Shown here in pieces: positions 31,901-43,807 of a stretch of DNA of 64,000 nucleotides (the stretch's first letter is position 1; the number at the start of each line of letters is the position of its first letter). Source of the stretch: Brasenia schreberi (lineage: Eukaryota; Streptophyta; Magnoliopsida; Nymphaeales; Cabombaceae). The stretch spans positions 14,275,501 to 14,339,500 of the forward strand of contig JAYKKT010000086.1 of assembly GCA_036023115.1 (NCBI GenBank), written 5' to 3'. A model generated the notes under the pieces. The model searched no databases. It saw only the letters and a list, made by a program, of their open reading frames with translations, and was not told where the DNA came from. A program made the position numbers and the translations under genes.

Positions 31901-33460
31901 ATGGTGCTTCCAAATGTCGGTCATCATAAGAATTTGCTTGTTTGAAAATAATTGGACATCGGGACTCAATCATCTAAAGGTAAACTCACTAAGTGATTGA
32001 CAAAAGCTTAACCTTTTAAGGACTTCTAGGGTTGATATCTAAGGTCATATTCCATGAGAAGTAGTTGTCATTTACAAGCTAAAAAAGGTGCCTAATTGGG
32101 TCCAAGTTGGAGACAACTCAAACCTCAATGGAAACATGTAGTGGTGTAAATTTTGGGTTGCCCACATTAATGCTAGACAAGTCTTTTCCAGCCAATTGTA
32201 CTTCTACTCATATCTAACTAGGGTTTTTAAGATATAGTATATGCCAAACACAATCTTTCCATCATCCTCATATTGTGCTAGGAGGGTGCCCAAGGATGAC
32301 TTATGAACGGATAGGTATAGAAGGAGTGGACAACCAGGTACAAGGGGTCTAAGGATAAGGGGCTCAAGAGATACTCCTTTAGCCGGTCAAAAGGTCTTTG
32401 GCACTCATCATTCCACTCAAAGTGAGCATTCTTTCAGAGTAACTGGTTAAATGGTTTACATTTTGTGGCTAAATTAGAGATAAACCTTTGTATAACTTGA
32501 ATTCAACCTTGGAGATTCTTAAGTTGGGAGACGTCAAAGGGTGGTGACATGCCAATGATGGCTGAGACCTTAGAGGGGTCAACTTCTATACCCCTTTGGT
32601 TGATCAAGAACCCTAAGAGTTTACTAAAATCGATACTAAATACATAGTTAAGGGAGTTCAACTTCATATTATATTGACGTAAACGGTTAAACACCTAGGG
32701 ACAAAGACTCTAGGTGTGTGACTTTTTTTTAACTTTAATAAGATGTCATCCATGTAAACCTCCATGAACTTATGAATCTAATCGTGAAAGATCATCATAA
32801 TGGCCCATTGATATGTTGTTCCACCATTTTTTAGTTCAAAAGGCATTATGGTATAACAATAAGTGCCCCAAAGAGTCGTAAATGTGGTTTTATACTAGTC
32901 TTTGAGATGCAACTTGATTTGGTTATATCTAGAGTAACCATCCATAAAGGAAAACATTTCCTGATTGATCGTGCTATCGACTATAAGGTCAATATTTGGC
33001 AAAGAAAAGTCATCCTTAAGAGTGACTTTGTTTAGGTTTTTAAAGTCAAAGAAGACTAACTTTTCAGTTAGGTTTCTTGACTGTGACAATATTGGATCTT
33101 AGGATGGATCTTTCTAAGTTTTTGTCTGTCTGGTTTTTACAATAGGGTCTAAGTTGAGATGTTGTTCAATTATTTCTAGGTTTGGCCTAGGCATATTTGA
33201 ATATGTTCAAGCAAATACATCCTTATTCCTTCACAGAAAGTCAATAAATGCCTTCTTTTCAAATTTAGTCAAATAAAATCCTATTTGGATCTTGGAGTTG
33301 GATTCAAACTCTTGGTTAATTTTTATGAAGTCTCCTCCCACTAGGATAGAGGATTTTTCTTGATGTTTTAGGGTTTTACCAAACTTAGAAAGGACAATGA
33401 TATTATCATTGTCTTCTTCGGACTCATGCAACATCATCATTGCTTGGGCTCTCTTCTACT
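31901..33460 (-). pseudogene. N1 reverse transcriptase and first RNase H, degenerate
   Basis: 32895-33089 encodes FFDFKNLNKVTLKDDFSLPN and SFMDGYSRYNQIKL with the first palm Asp. Near 32735-32760 the minus strand reads EVYMDDILLK, an intact catalytic pair. 32503-32694 encodes LLGFLINQRGIEVDPSK (thumb). The first RNase H region (31900-32480) is scrambled by stops. 33231-33440 holds the conserved GGDFIKIN lead-in seen in N2 and N4. Confidence 0.75.
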
Positions 33461-34039
33461 TTGTAGCTATGGGTGATGATTGAAAGTTGCAAGATATTGT
33501 TTGAGATAGAGAAGGGTTGTGGATGATAAGGAGAGTTAATGGGGATGTAAGGAGATTATGAGTCATGTATAAAGGGTGGTAAAGGTGTGATGCAAACAAG
33601 TGAAGAGGTAAATGACAAATTAGACTCAAGGAGTAGAGTCTTGTGAACCAAGAAAGATGACCCTAAGGATATACTAGATCTATTAGGGATGCTAAGAACA
33701 ATGGGAAACATATATTGTTTTTGATTTTCTATTTTTTGGTATTTTTGGTTTTCCAGATTTTGTAGGATTTTTATACAATAGTATACAAAAACATGTAAGC
33801 TTAGGGGACACATATGTTGCCGCTTGGAAGAAGGGTCCATGTCAAGTTAAAAGAAAGTTTTTCTTACCTAGAAAGGAGGGAGAAGGAGAAATATTAAAAT
33901 TAAGGCTCGAAAATAATAACTTGAGGCCAAAGTATTCAAACTTAGGATCATTAATGCCCTTATGAAAGGTGAATATGGGTTGGGAGGAAGGTAGTCCTGA
34001 AGCACTTTGCCTCAAACCCAAATAATAGAATACCAAGAA
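33461..34039 (-). pseudogene. N1 pol N-terminal linker
   Basis: 33556-33840 begins MDPSSKRQ, aligning with the MxDPSxxK start of pol in N2 and N4. It runs through a low-complexity asparagine/lysine/glutamine stretch. A TGA at 33842-33844 ends the upstream gag-pro frame one base before this ATG. No domain assigned. Confidence 0.45.
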
Positions 34040-34970
34040 TTAGAATTAGTAGAAGGGTCGTATCTTAAGCCAAATTTATCACATTTGACATATGACCCTA
34101 TAGGTGTGGATGGTCCTTGATCATGCACTCCAAGACCTAGAATGGGGTATACTCCATTGATAGTAACATCCTCCAACCCTTACCAAAACGAGCAAAAAAA
34201 GGGTATTCTAGATGAGACCGGAGGAGAGAATTATTTATGCATTCTCTCATGTGATAAACTCTCAAACGATCATAATTATCAATAATGGTAATTTGGGAGG
34301 AGGTATGAGCAATAAGCAAAGTGAGGTCTAGACCTGAGCAACTAGGGGTACTAGTAATAATAGGGTGAGAGACTTAGAATGGAAGATCAGAACTAGGACC
34401 TTGTATTCTGGTGAGGTGAATGGCAATGTATTCTCCTACGATTACAATTGTATGGCCATACCATGGAATCTTGGTACAACAATAGTGGTAAAAGGTATGG
34501 CCTTTACATCATGAATATAAGGGTGACCTAAGAGTAAGTTGTAGGACACTCTAGGTTCATAACATGAAACTATGCTTGGTGAACGATACGACTGACTTCA
34601 ATAGTGAGGATGACGGTCCCCTTTGGGGTAGAAGTGTGTCATAACCTACTATTTGGACATCTATGAGGGTAAGCCGATCTTTTGTGATCTCAATCTTGAG
34701 GGTTACCCTAAGAGAGAGAATGTTAAGGCCTCCGCCTCCATCTACAAGGCACCTAGATAAAGGTTTACCATTTATTCTTATTCCAATACATAAGGCTTGA
34801 TCATGTGTGTGAATAGGTCTAGATAGGTCCTCTTTAGAGAAGGTGATGGGCATTTGGGCTAAGATAGGTGACACGATGACAACCAAAAACTCAGGGGAGG
34901 GATTATCAGAAACTTTCACCTTGTTGAGGATGTCTTCGATGGCCTTCTTGAGTTTTGGCAAGGTGATGTT
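34040..34970 (-). pseudogene. N1 aspartic protease and G-patch-like segment
   Basis: 34557-34961 encodes PITFSKEDLSRPIHTHDQAL, then CLVDGGGGLNILSL (active-site loop with catalytic Asp), then broken flap sequence. Further downstream the minus strand reads GWRMLLSMEYTP, ILGLGVHDQGPSTPIGS and FGLRYDP. This glycine-spaced pattern fits a G-patch, and the N4 gag-pro protein has the same order. The protease would process the polyprotein. Frames are broken between the two parts. Confidence 0.7.
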
Positions 34971-37430
34971 CTAAGTCATTCAGGTAAGGAATCTTTCTTC
35001 TTATCTTAGGTTGGGACTTGAACATTGGGAGCTCAGAAGTTTAGAGGTTCAAATCTAGGTCTAGGTGAATCTCTTAGATGTTTAGGTTTGTAGATTTGAC
35101 CTAATCGAGTAACATCATCCACATGTGGATGGTCAAAGGAAGGAGAGAAACGATTAGTAGAGGATACCCCTCAAAGGATGATGGGACACTAGTATTCTTA
35201 AGTTGAGGAGTCACTAGGATCAAGTATGATAATATGTTTTTACTTCCTAGGGAATTGATGAGGTAGTAGGGCTCTAACCTTAGACTTGGGATCATATGGT
35301 TTTAGAGTAAACACTCCATGGGTTAGGATAGACTCAAAATCAGTCGAAGCTAAACATCAAGGCTAGCAAGAAATGGAAGACAATATAGGTAGAGTAGCTG
35401 GTGTATAGTAAGGTGAAGAATAACCCGAATACCTTAGACTTGATGGAGGGGAAGCTAGGGTGTATTCAGGTGATGCATAGGTATATTTTGATGATTGCAA
35501 TGTATACTCCAGAGATGCATGGGTATATTATGAGGATTGAGGTGTGTATTATGGAGATTGTTGTTTATACTCTAGAAATGCAGGGGGCATATATTTTGGG
35601 ATTGATGAGTGTAATCCATGAGAAAATCAGGAGAGTATGATGTCACAAGACCTGCTGAATGTGTATGGGATGGTATGGGTGAAGATGCTCAGATAGATGG
35701 GTCTGAAAGTGATGTCACTTGAGATGCAAAGGATATGGGCATCTAGATAGTTCCAAAGAAGCATTTGCCTCCATGATTAACCGAAAGGAGACAACTTATC
35801 TGAAAGGTTCTACAAGTGGAACCTCAGGCAGATGAAATACCTGAGGGAAGAATGATGTGGAAGTATATGACTGAACTATTTTTGACTTTTTAGAAACATG
35901 ACTTTTTGAGTAGCACATTATAACTTGCGCCCTACTGTGTTGAGGGAATGAGTTTTTGAAGACACCTTGATCTTGGTTTCCCTCATTTGGTTCGAACTTG
36001 GTATTAAGGACAACGTTCCCTTGGTCAATCAAATCTTGAATCCTATGCTTTAAGAAGATGCACTCACTAGTGTCATGCCCATTGAGTCTATGAAAGCAAC
36101 AATATCTATCTGGATATCTTTCCTTTAAAGTTGGATTAGGTGGAATATGAGGAAAAGTGATCAAATCTTGATTCATAAGGATATCTAGGACTTCTATGAT
36201 GGGTTGCCCTAGAGGAGTGAATTTTTTGTCTATGGTTCAGTTAGGATTTTGGGATGTCCTTATCTCACTCTCTCTTTTCTTGATGTTTGGGTATAGAGAC
36301 ATGGGTTTCTTTAGGTTTAGACTGGTGAGAGTTGGTAGGAGATGACTCCTTAGGTTAAGTTAGGGCTTTGCTTTTTGGTCCCATCTTGGTTATAGATATA
36401 TGGATTTGGGGCTTGTCTTTAGTAGGTTTTGTCTTCCAAAATTCATCAAACACTCCTATCTTCAAGTTTGACTCAAATAGAGTAACCTTCTTCATTAATT
36501 TTTTGAAAGTAGAAATTTTATAAAAGGCTAGCATGACTTTTAGCTCCAGATAATTTTTTTAAAGATAAGAAATATTGCACATGACTCATTTAATGATTGT
36601 TTCACATTACCTAGGATGACTCTCTATTGAGTGATCAAGGTATGGGCATCTTCACCTCTCATTTGTTTGGTATCCCTAAGAGTAAATAAGGTAGGGGCTA
36701 CCTCTATATTGTAACTAACTGCCACCTAGAGGCTTCACCCTTGACGTTGTGACGAAACCAGTAGATCCATTTGGTAGAATCTCGCCTTTTCTTGATTGCT
36801 TTTTGTGTGAACAGTTGTAGGTAAGATTTTGGATCCCTTTTTTCGTCGAATTGATGAAACTTTGGTATGTCATCAGTGCTATCCATCTCATTATCCAATG
36901 GTACAAAATCTCATATTTGGTATTTTCTTTTCTCCTTGCTTGTGCTCCTCAGGTATTCTTGGCAGATCCTTCTTACCTTTTTTCTTGTAGGTTAGATCTG
37001 GTTGGTAAAGAAACTCTTTTGTGGTGAACTTTGGCTTCTTTAACTTTGAATGATCTTCTCTTAATCTTTGCCTTGTCACTACTCGTGAATTGTTCATAAT
37101 CCATGTTGTTTGGGTGTGAGTTGACTTCTTCTTCACCTTCTTATCGGGTTTCACTATGTTCTCTTCTCTCCTTTTCTACCTTCATGATTTAATTCTCAAG
37201 TTGGGCTTATTTGAGTTGGTTCCATAGGAACTCTAGTTTGGCCTTGTAGTCTTGAGCTGAAGCCTTAAGTGAATGGACTCTAGAATGGTGAGTTGAAGAG
37301 ATTGATTGTTAGAAGTGGTAGCATCCTCTACAGGTTCATGTATAGGCTTTTTGGATTCAAGAGCATTGTGAGACATAGACAAAATCTTGGCCTTGGACCG
37401 GGTATGATATAGATGTGAAGACATAATGTT
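34971..37430 (-). pseudogene. N1 gag region, degenerate
   Basis: Broken pieces in order from the 5' side. 37233-37424 starts MSSHLYHTRSKAKIL. 36704-36898 has IPKFHQFDEKRDPKSYLQLF and WFRHNVKGEASRW, typical of retrotransposon gag capsid. 35796-36176 has YCCFHRLNGHDTSECIFLKH followed by IQDLIDQGNV, the zinc-knuckle-like motif usual in Tat gag. 35100-35780 is not readable as protein. Gag forms the particle that packages element RNA. Confidence 0.7.
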
Positions 37431-37721
37431 TTATTTTTGTCTTTTATTTTTTACTTTTAAGGTCTAGCAAGTCTAGAAAAGCTAAGTGCTGAAGTGTGTG
37501 TATGTGTGATATGTAATATAAACTCAAATATACACACAATTATGAGTGAGTAAACTAGTGTGTATTTACATGAGTGTGTGTAGCAAGTATGTATGTTCTT
37601 ACTCTAGGTAGACCTTGTGTGGAGTGTGGAAAATGAAGATGCTCACATTCAAAACAAATAATAAAATAAAAAACCTTAAAACTAGCCAACAATTTTAGAT
37701 AGACCTGTGGGTCCCACCGGG
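37431..37721 (-). other. N1 5' untranslated leader
   Basis: Non-coding stretch between the 5' LTR and gag. On the sense strand the LTR end ACCACA is followed by CCCGGTGGGACCCACAGG, where the tRNA primer site should lie. I could not match it with confidence to a tRNA 3' end. TG-rich simple sequence occurs at 37490-37600. Confidence 0.45.
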
Positions 37722-39239
37722 TGTGGTAAAAGAGAATTTTTTACAAATTTGACGTTCAGTGAAACTCTCAACTTTTATCAAATCTTCTTAGTTTTATAAA
37801 AGCAAAAATAAAACTAAGTCAAGAGTGACTAACCTTTTATTCACTTCTCTTTTATACGTTGTGGGCCCAAATCAAGTTTTTTTCACAATCACTTTCTTGC
37901 TCCCGAGGGTAGGAGTCAGTTCTTGTATTGCAAAATTCCTTGCTAATAAAAGGGGAATTATCTACACACTTTAATTGAAATGTGAGAGGGGGCTCCTATT
38001 CGTATTGGTTTTGGGTCTCAAGAGATATAGATCTAAATTAGATAGGAGTCTAAAATGAATGTGGATCTAAAATGGATATGGCTAGAATTGACCCTAAGAA
38101 AATGATGCCCTAATTAACAATTATATAATAAATGAAATATGTAATTAATTATAAAAATGTTAAGATGCAAAAATTGTAAGGTGAATAAAATCCTAGAAGA
38201 TCTTGATTTGATCCTGATTTGTGATAAATCCTGATTTATAAAAACCCTGATTTGCAGAGATCTTGATATGTAGTGTATACGAATTTACATATTATTTTAT
38301 AAAATCAAATATGCGTGAGATAAAAAAATTTATGTAAAAGGGTGCAAGAATGGAATCTTAAACATGTGTAAATTAAATCTAATATACAAAATAATTTGAA
38401 CCTAACCAAGAATTTAACTATATATGTAAGAACAAAATTAAAGAATGAAGATGCAAGATGATTCCAACATAGTGAACGGAACAGAGAATGCTTGCAAAAA
38501 ATATTATGTAATATGCTTAGTTAAAGGAAGAACAGGAGAATCATAGTGAATATTGGTTTGTAGGCCTCAACATGTGACACCAAAATATAGTCTTCCCTGC
38601 TCAACTTGAACACCATCTTCTTCAATTCCGATGAAGCATTGAAACCAGACGCCACCCCATGTACACCAATTCGTAGAAAAAAAGATGTTGGATCGAGAAT
38701 CTTCAGCAACTTTTAGTGGTCGGCTCTTAGGTATGGGTTGCAATAGTGATCACACACCACAATAAGAGAAAAGAGAGAGAAAGAAAGAGAGAAATGACTC
38801 GAATTCTTGAATTGGTTGGATGATCTTGGATGGTGTGAGACCCTTGTTTATATAGGGGATCCCTTGACTACATGGTAAAGGAAATGTAAGTAATAAATCT
38901 ACATAAATTTTCTCCTAAAAGGAATCCTGAATTTTATAAGGAAATCTGAATTTGGTGAGTTGAAACTTATTTCCTTGCAGTCCACTAAAATCTTGCTATC
39001 GATATTAAATTTTCTTGGCCATATAAAAGGGTTTTCCTTTGCTCTCCCAACTCTGAATGCCCATTATGGTTTTCTCTCTTTTACAACAACTTACCTGGTA
39101 CCAAGGGTCTTGCCATTTTGGTTTATGCACAAACCCTTGATGATCAAACCTTTTTTAATCAATAGTTTTATTAAATTGGAAAGTATTGAAGGTTGTTGCA
39201 TGGTGTTTTCAACCCTTGTGTATGTCATGCATGCATTAC
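37722..39239 (-). mobile_element. N1 5' LTR, partial; cut by insertion of N2
   Basis: Aligns with the 3' LTR pieces on both sides of RTE-2 and S4 without either insert, so it shows both empty target sites. It also retains about 0.6 kb missing from the 3' LTR, including the TATA box and a CT-rich leader on the sense strand. The last bases, CATGCATTAC, match CATGAATTGCATTA-like sequence at 26955-26970. The remaining roughly 0.6 kb should follow the N2 5' LTR outside the window. Confidence 0.78.
38847..38854 (-). promoter_or_regulatory. TATA box of the N1 5' LTR
   Basis: Minus-strand TATATAAA preceded by GGGATCCCC and followed within 100 nt by a TTTCTCTC-rich stretch (38765-38810), a typical plant LTR core promoter and leader. 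Confidence 0.6.
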
Positions 39240-42200
39240 TGTAAGCACGAAAATTCTCACTTCTGGCTTTTGAGGCCTGAAATGAACCTTTTCGAGTTTA
39301 CGTCGCTTTTAAAGGGCGTGCCAGATAGCTTACTCAAACTAGCAAAGGTTTTTGAAATTATCTGATATTTTGAAAGGAAATTGTGAGCAAGCGAGATCTT
39401 TTCGCTTTAAACCTTCTTGAACCGGTGCTCAAGGGTCAGTTTAAGCGCTTAGAAAACCTTTTGATCTAAACAAAAGTATGCTTTTGAAAGAAAAGTAAGT
39501 GTTTTCGATGATTGTATGCCTAAATTGCAGTTTTTATTACGGGGGTTGCTAGATTCCAAGTCTTTGAGCATTTAAGCTATTTAGGCCGGATGTGTGTGCT
39601 TCGAGTGGCCTAAATTTAGTGAGTTTGAGCATAGGTTCGGGGTTTTCTCTTTGAAAATACGCGAATGCAAGGATGCACAAATATTTTTTGGGTTTGATAT
39701 GATGATGTGAGCTCGAATTGAAAGCAACTCACACACACAACTTAATGTAAATACCCAAACGGAAGTGCAACTCACGCAGCTTAAGGGAAATACCCGAACT
39801 TGAAAGCAACTCACATGACTTAAATGTAAATTGCAGAATTGAAATATACTTATATATTTAAGAGCGGAAAGGCTCAATGCACGCGTGTGTGTAGTGTAAA
39901 ATTTAAATGACAAACTCACACGACTTGAATTGAACTTGCCGAAATTGAAATATAAGTATATAGTAAGAGCGGAAAGGCTCAATTGTGAGTGAGTGCTCTT
40001 GGTGTGTAAATGGAAAGACAACTCACACAACTGGAATTGAACCACCCAGAAATGTAAGTGCGTACACGACTTGAATGTAAAACTCACACATCTGGAAAGT
40101 ATATAAGTATGCTATATCTTATGTGCAACAAAGGCTTAAAAGGTGCGTGAGAGTGTAGAGCAAGTGCTCGAGTACTTTTGTGTGTAAGTGTGGAAACTTA
40201 AATGACAAACTCACACAGCTTTAATGTAAAACCCACGTAGCTTGAAAGTATATAGATATGCTATATCTTATGAGCAACAAAGGCCCAAAATGTGCGTGAA
40301 GGTGTAGAGCAAGTGCTCGAGTACTTCTTGGGTGCGAGTGTGAAATTTAAATGACAAACTCACACGACGTGAATGTAACAACCCGAATTGAATTGCAACT
40401 CATACGGCTTTCACTAAAGTCTTTAGCTTAAGAGCGAAGGCTCAATGTGTGTGCAATAGTATGCAATTAAGAGCGGAAAGGCTCAAGTGCACGTGGGTGT
40501 CTTGTATACGTTTAAGAGCAATATGGCTCAAGTGTACGTGTGTGCTTCGTGTATCAAGCACCAATATTACATTTCGGGGGGAGACTATGCTCCATTATTA
40601 CAACCCTGTATTGAATTGAATTAAATCTAAAATGAGTAAGGTAAAAACCGAATTTAAACACATACAAGTGGACAACTTTTCCTCTCAATCGTGCTTGGGC
40701 TTTTGTCCACCTTGGCAGCCAAGAGACGGGTCTCCCTAGGTGGGTTTTGACGTGAGTTTGGGTAGGCTTAAGCTTGGGTGCTTAGACTTAGGAAGGGCTT
40801 AGGTTCGGCCAAGAGGGATGTTGGCTAAGGTTGGTAGGGTCTTAGGTGTGAGCTAGCTAAGGCAAGTCACGGCCTAAGTGGGGGGTTCTAATCGGCCCTA
40901 AGGGGAAGGCTGCCGCTGGGAGGACTTGGCTAAGGTAGGTAGTGTGACCCTAAGTAGGTCACGATTAAGGTAAGTGGTGTGGTAGGTAGGCGGGTGTTGC
41001 AGGGGGTTCGGCTGGGACGGCAGGTGCTATGGAGTGGCCTACAGTAGGGCACTAGGTAGTTGGGTGCGGTAGTGGCGCGCGGCAGAAGATAGGCACTAGG
41101 AGCGCCTGACAGGTGCGTGAAATGGGAACCGTGTACTAGCAGGTGGGTGTCATGGGGTGTGAGCCAGCTGGGGTAAGAGAGGGGCAGGAGGTAGGTCACG
41201 GCTAGGAAGGTGAGGGAGCCGGGTGCTAGGTGGGGGGAAGGTGCTAGGGTGGCCGGGGATGGGAGTGGGTTGGTGTCTAGGGGAAGTGTAGGAAGGGGAT
41301 CAAAACTGAGTGCAGTTGCACTCGATTGGGCTTAGATTTAGGTGGGTTAGGGGAGCTTTAGGTCCATTTAGATGAGAGGGGCTAGTTCTAGGCTAGTTTA
41401 GGGTTAGGTTTAGTGAGGTGGGTTAGGTGGTTTAGGCTAGGTTAGGGTGAGTTTGAGAGACCTACCTCTTGGAGCCGGTCCACCCTGCCTTGCCCATGAT
41501 TCCACACCCTTATGCAGCCCTTCTTCAAGTTGGTGCAGCCCTTTGGTTTGAGCCTAGGTCCATACAAAGCTTGAACCCATGCTCTTGATCAAGCCCACAA
41601 GGCTAGCCCACTTGAAAATATCTAGCACACCAATTTTCTCTCACCTACTTTATGCAATCTCTCTCCAAACCCTCTTGGATTTCACGTGAACTTGTGGGCA
41701 CCCCCTCACCTCTATTTATAGGCAAATGAGGTGGGTCTTGGATATGGATCTTGGATTTGGATTTTGAGATCCAAATCCAATCCAAACACTATTTGGGTCT
41801 GGATCTGGATATTTGGGTCCAGATCCAATCCAAAATTTTGTTTCTTTAGTCCTTCTTGGCATTTCGAGACGGACAGTTTCTACGGGCCCTAGCTTCATCA
41901 GTGCTGGGTTTTCCCTAGCTTTGTCGTCCGAACTCCTTCTCACCTTTCTAAACTCTATTTTAGTTCATTTTCGAGGTTTTGGACTTGGATTTCTGTTATT
42001 TTGGTGGATATTCTTGGCTTGGCATTTGATGCTCTGGGCTTGCAGTCTGCTTCTGGTCTGGGCTTTCCTTTTGCCTTTTAATCTTGCTTTTGTCAGGCCA
42101 GGGTGCTTTCTAGGCTTTTGAACCTGCTTGTGATGCTGCTTTTGATTCAGGCTCCACCTGTTGGATTTGGGCTTTTACAAAATTGGGACTTGGCCCGAGT

Positions 42201-42350
42201 TTGAGAAAATTTCAATTTAAACAGGGTTTGAAACAAAAGTTTAGAGCTTTTGCAACTTCTGGGTTTTCGAAAACTCCAAAATCTGGTTTTGAAATGGATT
42301 TTCAAACCAGGTGTTTTTTTTGAAAATCGTTTGATTTTGGGGTGTTTACA
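39240..42350 (-). mobile_element. N2 3' LTR
   Basis: 3.11 kb, termini TGTAAGCACGAAAATT and GGGGTGTTTACA, directly followed by the PPT. It contains the three-stem block (39310-39440), CTCACA-type subrepeats (39716-40420), the GGAG/CTCC stem-loop near 40576, a GGTTAGG tract (41330-41460) and a minus-strand TATAAATA at 41713-41720. In sense terms the TATA is about 630 bp in, leaving about 2.4 kb of R-U5. Confidence 0.9.
41713..41720 (-). promoter_or_regulatory. TATA box of LTR N2
   Basis: Minus-strand TATAAATA followed by GAGGTGAGGGGG and, about 20 bp on, TTCACGTGAA, identical in layout to LTR P1. Confidence 0.65.
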
Positions 42351-43477
42351 GATGCCCTTCTTTGGCCAAAGAAGGCAACATGCTTTGATTTCTCACTGGA
42401 TTTCATCCTCAAGAATATGGAATCATCCCAGTTTTGAGAAAAATGTTTTCTTTGTTCCCAGTAAGAGGGGATTTTGCCAAAGAGAAACTTTAGCTAATGC
42501 GGTGCTAGTCCTAAATGGGATTGTGTAAGTGTCCATACATGCATATGTGAGTGAATGGCATGGAATGATATGCTAGGAAGTATGGTTTCCTAGAGACTTG
42601 AATGGAATGGTCGAACTTGGGAGTCTTATGAAGACCTGCTGCACCAAGTGAGCTGGTCTTATGTTGCTCAATGTTCGAGGTTTTTCTAAATTTGTTTTTG
42701 AAAGAGGAAAACTCCTTTTAGCTTCAATCCTAAGGATTTGCAGCTTTTCGTGTTTCCCTTTACTTGAGTCTTAACCCTTGCTAATCTAGTGGAGGTTTTA
42801 TAGGAAAATCAAGAAATATTTCAAAATTTCTACGCCTTACTCAAAACGTCTAATTCTCAAACAAAATGAGATTCAAGTAAGCAAATCCTATTTTTACTTT
42901 AGGATTCCTTGAAATGAACCTTTCTTCTCTTGGGATAAGTTGCAGGGATGGGGAAAGAATTATCACGGTCCCTTCTGAAGTGTCCCATTGTTTGAGGCAA
43001 AGAGGCGGAAAACTACTCTTTTGAGCTTTTGGCTATTTTTTCCTTTTTTTCATAGAGGGTCTCCCTTTGGGAGTATTTTTTCTTTGTTCCCTCTTTTTAA
43101 TAGAAGAAACAATTTTTCCTTTTCAACTCAGCTTTCTTTTGGAAAGAGATTTTTGTAGGGATTTCCCTTTTTGCTTTTTGCCAAGTTTTCCTTTTGGGGA
43201 AGAGAAGAGAAGAGGTGAAGGACTTATCCCAAGGATCTACTCGATTCATCCCAGATCAGCCTATTTAGAAATAACACGTACTACTTGCAAGTATCTTGCT
43301 ATTTTGAACCAGGCCTTCCTTTGTAAGAAGAAGAATTTTGAAATGTAACCCATTTGTTTTTGAAAACTCCGCTTTTTCACAAGCATCGATTCTCTCATTC
43401 AGGGTTGCACGATCTACCTTGATCCTCACTCACGAAGTTTCAAAGGAGATTTCCTCAAAATATTTTCATAATAGGAC
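42351..43477 (-). other. N2 3' UTR with PPT palindrome
   Basis: A 1.1-kb non-coding stretch conserved with N3 and N4, including a GGATTCCT(T/C)GAAATGAACC segment and the hairpin CTCCCTTTGGGAG (43061-43073). At the LTR junction the PPT forms a perfect 20-bp palindrome, CCTTCTTTGGCCAAAGAAGG (42356-42375). No protein frame. Confidence 0.7.
42356..42375 (-). promoter_or_regulatory. PPT palindrome of N2
   Basis: CCTTCTTTGG meets its exact complement CCAAAGAAGG. The outer arm equals the outer arm of the longer hairpins in N3, N4 and P2; the inner arm is missing, so the middle of the stem was deleted. Confidence 0.75.
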
Positions 43478-43798
43478 TTAGCTTAGACCATACACATGGT
43501 ATTTTTTCAAATATTGGGCATTCATAGGGTCTGCTAAATTCCTACCCTCAACATCGACTAACCAGTATGCATTGTTCGTGGTGGTTCCACGTACAACATA
43601 AGGACCATCCCACTTGGGCTGCCACTTTCCAAGTGGATGTGGGCCACGATGTTGGATGATTTTTAGCACAAGATCTCCCACTTTGAAGTGGCGAGGTCTC
43701 ATATGCTTCTCATAATGTCGGGCGATCCTTTGCCGATATGCATGTGCATGATCTATGGCAAGGAGCCTTCTCTCATCTAATAAATCAAGCTCGACCAT
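43478..43798 (-). pseudogene. N2 integrase C-terminal part
   Basis: A 106-residue frame that continues the integrase after a TAG (43808-43810). It contains ELDLLDERRLLAIDHAHAYR, then HFKVGDLVLK, then GKWQPKWDGPYVV, the SH3-like DNA-binding end of Ty3/Gypsy integrases. It ends in a normal stop aligned with N3 and N4, so this is the true C-terminus of pol. Confidence 0.8.
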
Positions 43799-43807
43799 TC
43801 TAGCGTG

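Noticed and set aside
37695..37721. Specific tRNA primer site for N1
   Set aside because: GGTGGGACCCACAGG near the LTR end could not be matched to any tRNA 3' end I can recall with confidence.
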